Positions 56,083-64,000 of a DNA stretch of 64,000 bases are shown piece after piece. Below the pieces are notes generated by a model. It saw nothing but the letters and a program-made list of their open reading frames with translations. It searched no databases and was not told the origin of the DNA. The translations under genes were made by a program, and so were the position numbers. This DNA is from a bacterium (GTDB taxonomy: Bacteria; Zhuqueibacterota; Zhuqueibacteria; Oleimicrobiales; Geothermoviventaceae): contig JAPWUV010000001.1 in NCBI GenBank assembly GCA_028275345.1, positions 601,661 to 665,660 on the forward strand, read 5' to 3'. Position 1 is the stretch's first letter, and every line of letters starts with the position of its first letter.

Positions 56083-57408
56083 TCACACTTCGTCGAGGCT
56101 TCGGGCTGGCCAGGCCTGTAGCGCCGAGAGGAACTTGCGATTGAGGGCTTGCCAGCGGCCGAGAAGGTATCGGCTGATGAGGAAGGCTTTCAGATTCGCG
56201 GCGCGGTAGAATCGTTTCCAGGCCCACAAGAATTGGCGCTGCAGCTCGATGGCCTTCAGCCGAAGGGGTTCGAAGACCACGTGCGTGCCGTCGTAAAGGC
56301 TCCAGTTGCGGGTGAGGATTCGGCCTTGCGCCTCCATGTCGCGGTACAGATCGGTGCCTGGGAAAGGTGTCAGGATGGCGAACTGCGCGGTGTCGATCTT
56401 CTCTTCGTCGCAGAAGCGGACGGTTCGCAGGGCCGTGCCTTCGTCGTCGGAGTCGGAGCCAAGAACGAACATGCCGTGCACGCGAATTCCCGCGCGGTGG
56501 AGCCGCCGCACGCAGCTGCGGATGTCCTCGAGGGTCTGCCTCTTGCGGTAGTCGCGCAGGGCGTCGGGATTCACCGATTCCATCCCGATGAACAGGTAGT
56601 AGCAGCCGGAGCGGGCCATGAGGCGAAGCAGTTCTTCGTCGCGCGCGATTTCGACCCGGGCCTGCGCGCTCCAGCGGAACCGCCATCCCCGGCGCACCAC
56701 TTCCTCGAGCCACTGCTGGGTCCGCTGCCGGTCGATGCCGAAGTTGTCATCGTAGAAGAAAAACCGGCGATGGCCTTCGCCCAAGCGTTGCTCGATTTCC
56801 GCAAGGATACCCTCCGGGCTTCGTAGGCGGTAGCGGCGCCCAAACATCTTCGTCACGGAGCAGAAGCGGCAGTCGTACGGACAGCCTCGTGAGGTGGCGA
56901 TGGGGACCCAGCGGATGTTCCGAAGTCCCTTGATGAGGCCGAGATCCGGGGCAGGCAAGCTGTCAAGATCCACAAAGGAGTCGCCCGCTATTACCCCCTG
57001 GAGAGAGTCCGGGTTTTCTACAATCTCCACGATGCGCCGGTCGCACTCTCCCGTCACGACCACGTCGGCAACCCGCTGCGCCTCGAAGGGCACGAAGCTC
57101 ACGTGGGGACCGCCCATTACGATCCGCGCGCGCGGATTGCGCTCTCGGATTCTTCTCGCCAGAGCGTAAGCTCGCTGCACGGTACACGTCATCCCGGAGA
57201 GCCCGACCACGTCGGCGGACTCCACTTCGGGATCGAGGCGTCCGGTGCGATCATCCAGGGCCGGATGGATGCTTTCCACGAAGATCACCACCTCGTGGCC
57301 GCGTTGCTTGAGGATGGTCCCCATGTACAGGAGACCCAGCAGGGGGAGCCGGAAGAGCGCATACCCATTGAACTCGGCGCGGGGCTCGATGAGGGCTACT
57401 TTTGCCAT
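56083..57408 (-). CDS. B12-binding domain radical SAM protein
   Basis: 441 residues. The N-terminal cobalamin-binding Rossmann domain (about 1-140, LGLLYMGTILKQRGHEVVIF, GLSGMTC, IVMGGPHVSF) is followed by a radical SAM domain with the CxxxCxxC cluster C176/C180/C183 in TSRGCPYDCRFCSV. The rest matches the class B B12-radical SAM (SPASM-less) group, with IGMESVNPDALRDYRKRQT and AQFAILTPFPGTDLYRD. Family members methylate or rearrange lipids, peptides or cofactors. It is divergent from the aminopeptidase gene; substrate unknown. Confidence 0.9.
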   Translation of the reverse strand: MAKVALIEPRAEFNGYALFRLPLLGLLYMGTILKQRGHEVVIFVESIHPALDDRTGRLDPEVESADVVGLSGMTCTVQRAYALARRIRERNPRARIVMGGPHVSFVPFEAQRVADVVVTGECDRRIVEIVENPDSLQGVIAGDSFVDLDSLPAPDLGLIKGLRNIRWVPIATSRGCPYDCRFCSVTKMFGRRYRLRSPEGILAEIEQRLGEGHRRFFFYDDNFGIDRQRTQQWLEEVVRRGWRFRWSAQARVEIARDEELLRLMARSGCYYLFIGMESVNPDALRDYRKRQTLEDIRSCVRRLHRAGIRVHGMFVLGSDSDDEGTALRTVRFCDEEKIDTAQFAILTPFPGTDLYRDMEAQGRILTRNWSLYDGTHVVFEPLRLKAIELQRQFLWAWKRFYRAANLKAFLISRYLLGRWQALNRKFLSALQAWPARSLDEV

Positions 57409-57485
57409 GGCTGAATCCTCCCGGGCAGGAAGCCCGATTACGATTGGCCACTATCGGGGATAGCGTTCCGGCGGGGACGGATTCC

Positions 57486-57513
57486 TTGCATTCCAAGAGA
57501 GAATCCTTAACTT
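57486..57513 (+). promoter_or_regulatory. Candidate promoter of the aminopeptidase gene
   Basis: TTGCAT (57486-57491), a 16 nt spacer and TAACTT (57508-57513), about 72 nt before the ATG at 57586. The -10 is imperfect. Confidence 0.35.
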
Positions 57514-57585
57514 GAATGAGCCACGATGACGCGGGTTCCGGTCGAAGGGTTTGCGCTTCACTGACTCGGAGGAAAGGAGCGGAGG

Positions 57586-58701
57586 ATGGATCCTCGCTTG
57601 TCGCAACTCACCAGGGTGGCTCTGGATCACTCCTGCAAGCTGAAGCCGGGGGAGAAGATCCTCATTCAGGCTACGGACGTGCCGGATGAGTGGGTGGCGG
57701 CGTTCGTACGTGCGGCAGGGGAGCGAGGAGCCGTCCCTTTGGCCCTCACCAAGCGGTCCCGCGTGCTTCGTGAACTGTACCTGCGCGGTTCGGAGGAAAG
57801 CATGCGGTTATTGGGCGAGTCCGAGCGCGTCCTGATGGAGCAGGTGCAAGTGTACATCGGCCTTCGCGGGGCCGTCAATGCGACGGAGCTGGCCGACGTT
57901 CCGGAGGAGAAGATGCGCCTCTTCCGGGAGCATTGGTGGAAGCCAGTCCACCAGGAGCTGCGGATTCGGCGCACGCGCTGGCTCGTGTTGCGATACCCCA
58001 GCCCCTCCGTCGCGCAGCAGGCCGGCATGAGCACCGAGGCCTTCGAGGACTTCTACTTCCGCGTCTGTACTCTGGATTACGGCAGAATGGAGCGCGCCGC
58101 ACAGCCGCTGGTGGAGCGCATGGCCCGAGCCGACCGCGTCCGCATCGTCGGACCGGGCACAGAACTGGAGTTTTCCATCCGCGAGATCCCGATCGTGCCC
58201 TGCTTCGGCGAGCGCAATTTGCCGGATGGGGAGGTGTTCACCGCGCCCGTCCTCAGGTCGGTAAACGGACGCGTGCGGTTCAATGCGCCTACCCTGTACC
58301 GAGGGCTGAACTTCGACCAGATCGAGCTCGAATTCCGCGAGGGCGAGGTGGTCCGGGCCGAAGCCGGCGATCGGACGCCGCAACTCCGGCAGATCCTAGC
58401 CAGCGACGCCGGCGGCCGTTTCGTCGGGGAATTTGCGCTCGGAATCAATCCCCTCATCGTGCGGCCCATGCGCGACATCCTTTTCGACGAAAAGATCGCG
58501 GGCTCTTTCCACATGGCGCTCGGTCAAGCCTATGAGGTGGCCGACAACGGCAATCGCTCCCAGATTCACTGGGACATGATCGCCATCCAGACGCCCGAGT
58601 GGGGAGGCGGCGAAATCTGGTTGGACGGCGAACTGATCCGCAAGGACGGCCGATTCGTGCCGGAGGATCTGCAGGCCCTCAATCCGGAAAACCTGCTCTG
58701 A
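57586..58701 (+). CDS. M29-family aminopeptidase
   Basis: 371 residues with a strong ribosome site (GGAGGAAAGGAGCGGAGG). The M29 (thermophilic aminopeptidase, AmpS/AmpT) pattern is visible: N-terminal KPGEKILIQATDVPDEWVAAF, then metal-ligand regions IVPCFGERNLPDGEVFTAPV (Glu), GEFALGINP (Glu), SFHMALGQAYE (His) and QIHWDMI (His, Asp). It releases N-terminal amino acids in the cytoplasm. It lies 1 nt before the PpsR-type gene, so the two are co-transcribed. Confidence 0.92.
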   Translation: MDPRLSQLTRVALDHSCKLKPGEKILIQATDVPDEWVAAFVRAAGERGAVPLALTKRSRVLRELYLRGSEESMRLLGESERVLMEQVQVYIGLRGAVNATELADVPEEKMRLFREHWWKPVHQELRIRRTRWLVLRYPSPSVAQQAGMSTEAFEDFYFRVCTLDYGRMERAAQPLVERMARADRVRIVGPGTELEFSIREIPIVPCFGERNLPDGEVFTAPVLRSVNGRVRFNAPTLYRGLNFDQIELEFREGEVVRAEAGDRTPQLRQILASDAGGRFVGEFALGINPLIVRPMRDILFDEKIAGSFHMALGQAYEVADNGNRSQIHWDMIAIQTPEWGGGEIWLDGELIRKDGRFVPEDLQALNPENLL

Positions 58702-58702
58702 G

Positions 58703-59569
58703 ATGGACGCCACGGGGACGGATGAGATACGCATGGCAACGGAAGAAAGGGCCCCACAAGCTCGCTGCACGATTTTCATCGTTTCGGACGCCACGGGCGC
58801 CACGGCGGAGACCGTTGTGCGCGCCGCCCTCACGCAGTTCGAGCGCAGCGACGTGGCGCTACGACGGGTTTCGAACGTCCGCCATCCGGACCAGATCCGC
58901 GAGGTGGTGGAAGAGGCGGCCCGAGTTGACAATGGCATCATCGTGCACACGCTAGTCTCGCCGGAGCTGCGCGAAGAGCTCTTGACCGCCTCCCGCCGCA
59001 GAAATCTACCGGCGATCGATCTCATGGGCCCTCTCCTCACTCGCCTCGAGAACTTGCTCAAGATCTCCCCCCTCGCCAAGCCCGGACTCTTCCGGCACCT
59101 CGATGAAGACTACTACCGTCGGATGGAGGCCATCGACTTCGCCGTGAATCACGACGACGGCCGCAATCCTCACGATCTCCCGAAGGCGGAGGTTGTGCTG
59201 GTCGGCGTTTCCCGGACCAGCAAGACACCGATCAGCGTGTTCCTCGCGTATCGGGGATGGTTTGTGGCGAATGTCCCTCTCACTCCGGAAATCCCCCCGC
59301 CCGAACAGCTATTTCAGGTCGATCCGGGCCGGGTGATTGGCCTTGTGGTTTCAGCAGCCCGCCTCCAAAGCCTCCGGAAAGCTCGCTTGGAGCGAATGGG
59401 CTACGGTCTCCAATCCAGCTACATCGACTTGCGGAGGATCGAACAGGAGCTCCGCTACAGCCGCAGGCTGTGTCAGGAGCGCGGCTGGGCGATTGTGGAT
59501 GTGACCGGCAAGTCCATTGAGGAGGCTGCCAGCGAGGTGGCCAGCCTCGTGCGTCGTAGCGGCAGTTGA
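58703..59569 (+). CDS. PEP synthase/PPDK regulatory protein (kinase-pyrophosphorylase, DUF299)
   Basis: 288 residues from 58703; an in-frame ATG at 58733 (MATEERAPQARCTIF) is an alternative start and gives the common length. The family signature is present: FIVSDATGATAETVVRAAL, the P-loop VGVSRTSKTPISVFLA, and SSYIDLRRIEQELRYSR. Such enzymes phosphorylate (with ADP) and dephosphorylate a threonine in PPDK or PEP synthase, switching gluconeogenic carbon flow. The target gene is not in the window. Confidence 0.92.
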   Translation: MDATGTDEIRMATEERAPQARCTIFIVSDATGATAETVVRAALTQFERSDVALRRVSNVRHPDQIREVVEEAARVDNGIIVHTLVSPELREELLTASRRRNLPAIDLMGPLLTRLENLLKISPLAKPGLFRHLDEDYYRRMEAIDFAVNHDDGRNPHDLPKAEVVLVGVSRTSKTPISVFLAYRGWFVANVPLTPEIPPPEQLFQVDPGRVIGLVVSAARLQSLRKARLERMGYGLQSSYIDLRRIEQELRYSRRLCQERGWAIVDVTGKSIEEAASEVASLVRRSGS

Positions 59570-59659
59570 CCCGCGCCGGAGCCCGGGCTTCCGATTGACT
59601 CGGCCATTCCATACATTCACGCGGGCAGCGGGAACAGGTCAAATGGCGGTGTTCAACTC

Positions 59660-60517
59660 ATGCCACAGGTCAAGTTGGCGTTCTCTACCCTCGCTTGTCC
59701 CCATTGGCCTCTCGGACGAATTGTGCGGGAGGCGAAGCGGATGGGCTACAATGGGATCGAGCTCCGGGGTCTGTTGGACGAGATCGACGTGACGCGCAGG
59801 CCGGAATTTTCCCCGGCCAACCTCGGCTCAACCCGGAGGATGCTCGAGCAAGAGGGGATCGAGGTCTGTTGTCTGGGCTCGAGCGTGCATTTGCTTCACC
59901 CCGGCGACGCAGTGGCTCGAGCCCGAGAGCGGGAAGAATTCGACCGCTACCTCGAGCTTTCGGTGGCATTGTTCGGCAGTCCCATTCGCGTTTTCGGCGG
60001 AGCGGCTCCGGGGGGCCTGCCGGAAGAAGAGGCAATTGCCTGGGCCGCGGAGGAACTGGAGGTTCTGGCTGAGCGGGCTCAAAAGGCCGGCACGCAGGTC
60101 CTCCTCGAAAGCCACGATTTCTTGCTCGCCGGAAGGAGGTTAGCGGCGGTTGTGGGACGCTGCCGGTCGCGCGGCGCGGGAGCCCTGTGGGACGTGTTTA
60201 ACTCGCAGATCCCGGCGGAGGAAAGCCTGGAGCGGACCTACTCGCTGCTCCGACCTTTCATCCGACATGTGCACGTGAAGGACGGCCACATCCGGAACGG
60301 CCGGTACGCCTACACGCTGCTCGGCGCAGGAGCCATCGGCTATGCGAAGGTCCTCAGCTGGCTTCTGTCTGATGGCTACTCGGGTTGGCTTTCGGTGGAA
60401 TGGGAGAAGCGCTGGCATCCGGATCTTGAGGATCCCGAGACGGCTCTGCCCCAGTATGCAGAGGGCCTGAAGTCGTGGATGGATGGGCTGGGGAGGCTTT
60501 CGTCGCATCTCGACTAG
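59660..60517 (+). CDS. Cytoplasmic sugar phosphate isomerase/epimerase
   Basis: 285 residues, TIM-barrel of the xylose-isomerase-like group: GYNGIELRGLLDEIDVT, ELSVALFGSPIRVFGG, QVLLESHDFL, GALWDVFNSQIP, RHVHVKDGH and GWLSVEWEKRWHPDLEDP. Metal-ligand Glu, Asp, His and Glu are present. Unlike the two paralogues at 12649-14519 it has no Tat signal. It has a weak ribosome site. Substrate unknown. Confidence 0.85.
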   Translation: MPQVKLAFSTLACPHWPLGRIVREAKRMGYNGIELRGLLDEIDVTRRPEFSPANLGSTRRMLEQEGIEVCCLGSSVHLLHPGDAVARAREREEFDRYLELSVALFGSPIRVFGGAAPGGLPEEEAIAWAAEELEVLAERAQKAGTQVLLESHDFLLAGRRLAAVVGRCRSRGAGALWDVFNSQIPAEESLERTYSLLRPFIRHVHVKDGHIRNGRYAYTLLGAGAIGYAKVLSWLLSDGYSGWLSVEWEKRWHPDLEDPETALPQYAEGLKSWMDGLGRLSSHLD

Positions 60518-60600
60518 GGCCTTGGCCAATCGGTAGCACGGGAGACTGAGGAGGGCAAAGGCTCTTCACCGGAAGCGAGGGATGCCGGAGGTTGACTCAA

Positions 60601-61182
60601 GTGAGGATCGATCGAGGGCTGCGCCTGGGGCTCAAGGCCCTGGCCTTTGCCACGGGGCTCACGATCTTCCTGGCCTTTGACGACTGGCTCTTGCTCGCCC
60701 TCGTGCGCGAACTGGGACTTGGCGTGGCCTCCGATTCAGCGCTGTTGGCTTTGGGAGCCCTCCTGACGGCCACGAATGCGGGTCTTGCCGTCGCGGTTCT
60801 CCGCCTAATCCGAAAACGGCCGGTGACCGGTTCCGAGGGTCTCATTGGGCAGGTGGGGACCGCGCTCCATTCGTTCCGAGATGTCGGGCAGGTGGCCGTG
60901 CATGGGGAAATCTGGCGCGCACGAACGCAGAGCCCGGTAGCCAAAGGGCAGAAGGTGTACGTGCTTTCCCTACGTGGACTGGAACTCGACGTGCGTCCTC
61001 TGAAAAGCGCTAGGTCCGATGTCGTTTGCAAGGGATCGCCGCGACCCGATCCCGTTTCGGACGGGGCGCGTGAAGTAGCTCTCCCCAATGCCGCTCGGAT
61101 TGACGGAGCGTCCATCCCTCCGGCCTCGCGAGGCCCCCGGGGGAGGCGCTACGCCCACAGAACAGGAGGTGACCATCCGTGA
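60601..61182 (+). CDS. NfeD-like membrane protein
   Basis: 193 residues from a GTG with GGAGG 9 nt upstream (a TTG at 60592 is too close to that site). Two N-terminal helices (ALAFATGLTIFLAFDDWLLLALV; ALLALGALLTATNAGLAVAVL) are followed by an OB-fold NfeD-type domain (GSEGLIGQVGTALHSF, GEIWRARTQSPVAKGQKVYV). The C-terminal about 60 residues are unlike the family and look low-complexity. NfeD proteins act with SPFH/stomatin proteins, which are not encoded nearby. It overlaps the GH13 gene by 4 nt. Confidence 0.75.
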   Translation: MRIDRGLRLGLKALAFATGLTIFLAFDDWLLLALVRELGLGVASDSALLALGALLTATNAGLAVAVLRLIRKRPVTGSEGLIGQVGTALHSFRDVGQVAVHGEIWRARTQSPVAKGQKVYVLSLRGLELDVRPLKSARSDVVCKGSPRPDPVSDGAREVALPNAARIDGASIPPASRGPRGRRYAHRTGGDHP

Positions 61183-62561
61183 CGGACACACTGGGATTGG
61201 AAGCCCAAGAGCGCTGGGATCTGCGGGAATCGGAAGTCTTAGGACCGGGCGTTGGGAAGCGGAGGGCGCGCAAGGGCCCCGACTGGCTTAAGAAGGCGAT
61301 CGTGATCGAGATTTTCCCTCGCGCTTTCAGCCCGGAAGGGACATTGGAGGGCATCCGGCAACGGCTGCGCGACCTCGCCTCGGTGGGAGTGGATGCGCTT
61401 TGCCTCATGCCGATTCACCCCATTGGCAGGAAGGGCAGGAAAGGGAGCTGCGGTTCCCCCTACGCCGTCAGGAACCACTTCGAGATACACCCGGAGCTCG
61501 GGAGCAAAGAGGATCTGCGGCGGCTTATCGCCGATGCGCACCGGCTGCGGCTGCGTGTGATCCTGGATTTCATAGCCACTCGCGCCGCCAACGACCACGT
61601 CGAGCTCGCAGTGCACCGGGACTGGTACGTTCGGGACGAAAAAGGCGAGCCCGTCCGGGAGATTCCAGGCTGGACGGATGTGGTGTGTTTGGACCTGGGT
61701 AATCCAGAGGTGAGGGAATATCTCCTCTCGGCCATGTTGTACTGGGTCCGGGAGTTTGATGTGGACGGCTTTCGCTGCGAGGCCGCAGGACGGGCTCCCC
61801 TCGGCTTCTGGGAGGAAGCTCGCCGGCTTCTGGATGCGGAGCGGCGGGACCTTTGCCTTCTCGCGGAGTGGTCCGATCCCGGGTTGCACCTCAGCGCTTT
61901 CGACGCCACCTACGACTGGCGTTTCCACCGGACCCTTCTCGACGTGCGCGCCGGTAGACAGCCGGCCTCCGCTGTGGTGGAGGGCCTGGCGGCGGAGGAG
62001 CGACGTTTTCCGCGAGGGGCCGTGCGCCTGCGCTTCCTCGAAAGCCACGACGAAAAGCGCGCCGCGGATGCATTCGGTTTGGACGCGCTCGAGGCCTACG
62101 TCACGCTGCTCTTCACCGTGGGCGGAGTCCCCGTACTCTACAACGGGCAACTGGAAGGGGACGACGTCCGCCCGTCTCTCTTCGAAAAGCACGTTGTTGC
62201 ACAGGAGCCCCTCAATCCTTTCGTCCCGAAACTGTATCGAAGGCTGATCCGGTTGAGAAAAGAGAATCCGGTCTTTGCCAACGGCCGTCTGATTCCGTTG
62301 CCGAATTCCCTCCCGCGCTACGTAGTCAGCTTCGCCCGGTTCGCTCGGCGGCAGGTCGCCGTTGTGGTCGTGAACCTGCGCGACCGGAAGTCGGAAGTCA
62401 TCGTGGAATTTCCGGAATCGGTCAGAAGGGGCCGGGAGGACTGGTTGTTTGCCGACCTGGGTTGGCAGAAGCTGAGAATGTTTCGCAAGCCGCAATTGTT
62501 CTTGGAGGTGGGCCCCTACGAGGCTTGCGCGTACGTCGGAGAACCGGAGGGAGGAACTTAG
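61179..62561 (+). CDS. GH13 alpha-amylase-family protein lacking key active-site residues
   Basis: 460 residues, no signal peptide. It has the GH13 barrel: YAVRNHFEIHPELGSKEDL, WTDVVCLDLGNPEVREY, FLESHDEKRAADAF. Conserved region I reads D130-FIATR, where N134 and H135 of the usual NH are Thr and Arg. Region II reads DGFRCEAAG with Glu201 in place of the nucleophile Asp; Arg199 is kept. Region III Glu230 (LLAEWSDP) and region IV His290-Asp291 are kept. With the nucleophile and NH replaced it may be inactive, or bind glucans, or use changed chemistry. C-terminal beta domain present. Start overlaps the NfeD-like stop. Confidence 0.82.
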   Translation: MTDTLGLEAQERWDLRESEVLGPGVGKRRARKGPDWLKKAIVIEIFPRAFSPEGTLEGIRQRLRDLASVGVDALCLMPIHPIGRKGRKGSCGSPYAVRNHFEIHPELGSKEDLRRLIADAHRLRLRVILDFIATRAANDHVELAVHRDWYVRDEKGEPVREIPGWTDVVCLDLGNPEVREYLLSAMLYWVREFDVDGFRCEAAGRAPLGFWEEARRLLDAERRDLCLLAEWSDPGLHLSAFDATYDWRFHRTLLDVRAGRQPASAVVEGLAAEERRFPRGAVRLRFLESHDEKRAADAFGLDALEAYVTLLFTVGGVPVLYNGQLEGDDVRPSLFEKHVVAQEPLNPFVPKLYRRLIRLRKENPVFANGRLIPLPNSLPRYVVSFARFARRQVAVVVVNLRDRKSEVIVEFPESVRRGREDWLFADLGWQKLRMFRKPQLFLEVGPYEACAYVGEPEGGT

Positions 62562-62645
62562 CCGCAGTCGGCTCGTTCGAGCTCACGGACGGGCGTTTGA
62601 GCCGATTTGTCGGGTGCGCGGTGGGTACCGCGCGAGGAGGTAGGT

Positions 62646-63443
62646 GTGGAGCGTCGTCGAACACCTCGGTTTCGGTATTCCAAGGACATCACCCCCATCC
62701 TGGAGGGGTGGGAGTATGTGCCCAACGAGATTTCCGTGAGGCGCATCCGGGGACTGGATGGCCGAGACAAGATCCAGCTGCGGATTGATCTCGGCCTGAT
62801 GCAGATGGAACTGGATGGACGCCCCGATGGCCTCCGTCCCCACGGCAAAGAGTCGCTCCTGGATTACTTTGAATCCGTGCTTCTTGACCATTTGGACCGT
62901 TTCGGCACCGACAAGCACTTCCGTCTCACGGAGGAGGATCTGGCCAATCTCCAGCGCGAGGCGCTGCAGTACTACCATCGATACATCAGCTTGCTGCACC
63001 TCGGCGACTACGACCGCGTGGTTCGCGACACGGAGCGCAACCTGCGCCTCTTCGATTTTGTCGCCCGATACGCGCCTACTGAAGAGGACAAGTGGGCCTT
63101 CAACCAATATCGCCCCTACGTGCTCACCGTTCGTGCGCGCGCCAAGAGCCTCGGGGCTTTGGAGCAGAAGGACTACGACGCTGCTCTGGCCGCCATCCGA
63201 GAAGCGAGATCGCTGATCGAGGCCTTCTACCGCGAAATGGGAACGGAAGAGGAGCTTACGGAGAGCTCGGAGCTGGAGACCTTGCGGGAGTGGGAGGCGC
63301 AGATCGAAAAGGAGCGGCCGCTGAGCCTGCGCGAGCGTTTGACGCGCGAGCTCGAAGAAGCTATCCGCAGGGAGGAGTACGAAAGAGCCGCGAAAATCCG
63401 GGATCAACTCCGGAATCTGGACCGAACCGACGAAGTCCGGTGA
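62646..63443 (+). CDS. UVR (UvrB/UvrC) motif-containing protein
   Basis: 265 residues from a GTG at 62646 with AGGAGG 5 nt upstream. The N-terminal beta-rich part (ISVRRIRGLDGRDKIQLRID, LGLMQMELDGRPDG) is followed by helices (HFRLTEEDLANLQREALQYY), and a C-terminal UVR motif (LEEAIRREEYERAAKIRDQL) that in UvrB/UvrC mediates interaction. Such small proteins are common in FCB candidate phyla; their function is unknown. No uvr gene is nearby. Confidence 0.8.
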   Translation: MERRRTPRFRYSKDITPILEGWEYVPNEISVRRIRGLDGRDKIQLRIDLGLMQMELDGRPDGLRPHGKESLLDYFESVLLDHLDRFGTDKHFRLTEEDLANLQREALQYYHRYISLLHLGDYDRVVRDTERNLRLFDFVARYAPTEEDKWAFNQYRPYVLTVRARAKSLGALEQKDYDAALAAIREARSLIEAFYREMGTEEELTESSELETLREWEAQIEKERPLSLRERLTRELEEAIRREEYERAAKIRDQLRNLDRTDEVR

Positions 63444-63531
63444 CTGGATTTGAGGGGCAGCCTCCCTCTTGGCGTGAGAAAGCAGGACTCGGAGGACGGG
63501 CCGGAGGCCCAGCGCATTCGCCCGGCAGTTG

Positions 63532-63687
63532 ATGGCCCGTGGGGGAATTGAGCCGGACGTCTACCTGAACCTGGAGGAGGACCTGGGAATCGCCAAGAGC
63601 GGCCCCTTCACGAGCCTGGAGTTCACGGAGCAACAGGTCCAGGCCGTGGCCGATGCGTTGGTCGCGGCCATCGGAGCGGGGACGTAA
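63532..63687 (+). pseudogene. Short fragment, possibly the 3' end of a decayed gene
   Basis: 51 residues (ARGGIEPDVYLNLEEDLG ... EFTEQQVQAVADALVAAI) from an ATG at 63532 to TAA at 63685. The in-frame text upstream (FARQL) also looks coding, but the frame before it does not. No ribosome site. It reads like the C-terminus of a longer protein left behind, close to an inverted repeat, but no family is recognised. Confidence 0.3.
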
Positions 63688-63697
63688 CGTCTGTGGA

Positions 63698-63821
63698 GGT
63701 AACTACCAAACCAAGAACCGTTTCATTAAAACCACGAAGGACACGAAGGCCGCACAAAGGGCACGTTTTATCCCCTCGTGTCCTTTGTGAGTCCTTTGTG
63801 CCCTTTGTGGTAGGTAATTAC
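63698..63821. repeat. Imperfect inverted repeat with ACCACGAAGGACACGAAGG-type units
   Basis: The left arm has GTAACTACCAA and then CCACGAAGGACACGAAGG, CACAAAGGGCAC. The right arm has CCTTTGTGAGTCCTTTGTG, CCCTTTGTGGTAGGTAATTAC. The arms are complementary with mismatches and surround an AT-rich centre. Such CACGAAGG/CCTTTGTG repeats are common intergenic elements in environmental bacterial genomes. It lies directly upstream of the ABC ATPase start. Confidence 0.7.
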
Positions 63822-63825
63822 AAGA

Positions 63826-64000
63826 ATGACCGAAGCCATTCACGTCACCGGCCTCACCAAAATCTACTCTGCAACGGGAGGGCGTCCGCCGGTGCGCGCC
63901 GTGGACGGGATTGATTTCACCGTCCACGAAGGCGAGGTCTTCGGTTTCCTGGGGCCCAACGGCGCCGGCAAAACGACGACCATCCGCATGCTCACCGGCC
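63826..64000 (+). CDS. ABC transporter ATP-binding protein, 5' part
   Basis: The first about 58 residues are visible before the right edge of the window. Walker A is [14 protein letters not shown], preceded by [16 protein letters not shown] and [18 protein letters not shown], the start of a DrrA/CcmA-type ABC ATPase used in drug, lipid or polysaccharide export or in gliding-type exporters. No clear Shine-Dalgarno (the leader is the inverted repeat). The permease should follow outside the window. Confidence 0.88.
   Translation, partial: MTEAIHVTGLTKIYSATGGRPPVRAVDGIDFTVHEGEVFGFLGPNGAGKTTTIRMLTG

Overview
The window is a GC-rich bacterial chromosome segment, densely packed with long codirectional gene runs. 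Two predicted secreted proteins end in a C-terminal tail built on a (Y)PNPFN core, of the type used for type IX secretion. A GWxTD-family TPR protein is also present. Together with short UVR-motif and DUF2207 proteins, these point to the FCB superphylum, probably an uncultured KSB1/Calditrichota/Zixibacteria-like lineage. No rRNA or tRNA gene was found, so this placement is inference.

Layout. 1-4460: the end of a nuo operon (nuoL partial, nuoM, nuoN). 4771-12644: exported proteins, namely a 1072-residue T9SS-type protein with a perfect sigma70 promoter and an unusual leader, an M14 carboxypeptidase, and a divergent S15-like hydrolase with a T9SS-type tail. 12649-21387 (minus strand): a nine-gene operon with a sodium/solute symporter, small membrane proteins, a DUF2157-like protein and partner, ApbE, and three Tat-signal sugar-metabolism proteins. 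21829-28525: a plus-strand cluster of ParA ATPase, membrane-anchored lytic transglycosylase, an Hpt-like protein, an FtsZ/tubulin-family GTPase that looks like archaeal FtsZ1 and carries an extra Hpt-like domain, and another Hpt-like protein. 28637-34422: glgP, hutH, guaB. 34583-34852: rpsT (minus). 35024-38686: two pseudo-receiver/DUF4388 proteins and a P-loop-less GTPase-like protein. 39607-55771: MA-type peptidase, acyl-CoA synthetase, EF-G-like GTPase, HIT, SatD and DUF3307-like proteins, APH-type kinase, DUF2207, a repeat-type protein, thiC, P5C dehydrogenase, GWxTD protein. 56083-64000: B12-radical SAM protein (minus), M29 aminopeptidase, PpsR-type regulator, sugar isomerase, NfeD-like protein, a GH13 protein lacking key catalytic residues, a UVR-motif protein, an inverted repeat, and the start of an ABC transporter ATPase.

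The most notable content is the 21.8-28.5 kb cluster. It joins an archaeal-type FtsZ to a CheA-P1-like domain whose phosphorylatable histidine is replaced. The flanking proteins carry further Hpt-like domains that have also lost the histidine. About 7 kb downstream are receiver-like domains whose phosphoacceptor aspartate is replaced (Asp to Glu and Asp to Thr), and GTPase-like domains without a P-loop lysine. This suggests a scaffold or positioning system built from signalling folds that no longer transfer phosphate. Functional coupling between the two clusters is inferred only from proximity and shared style.
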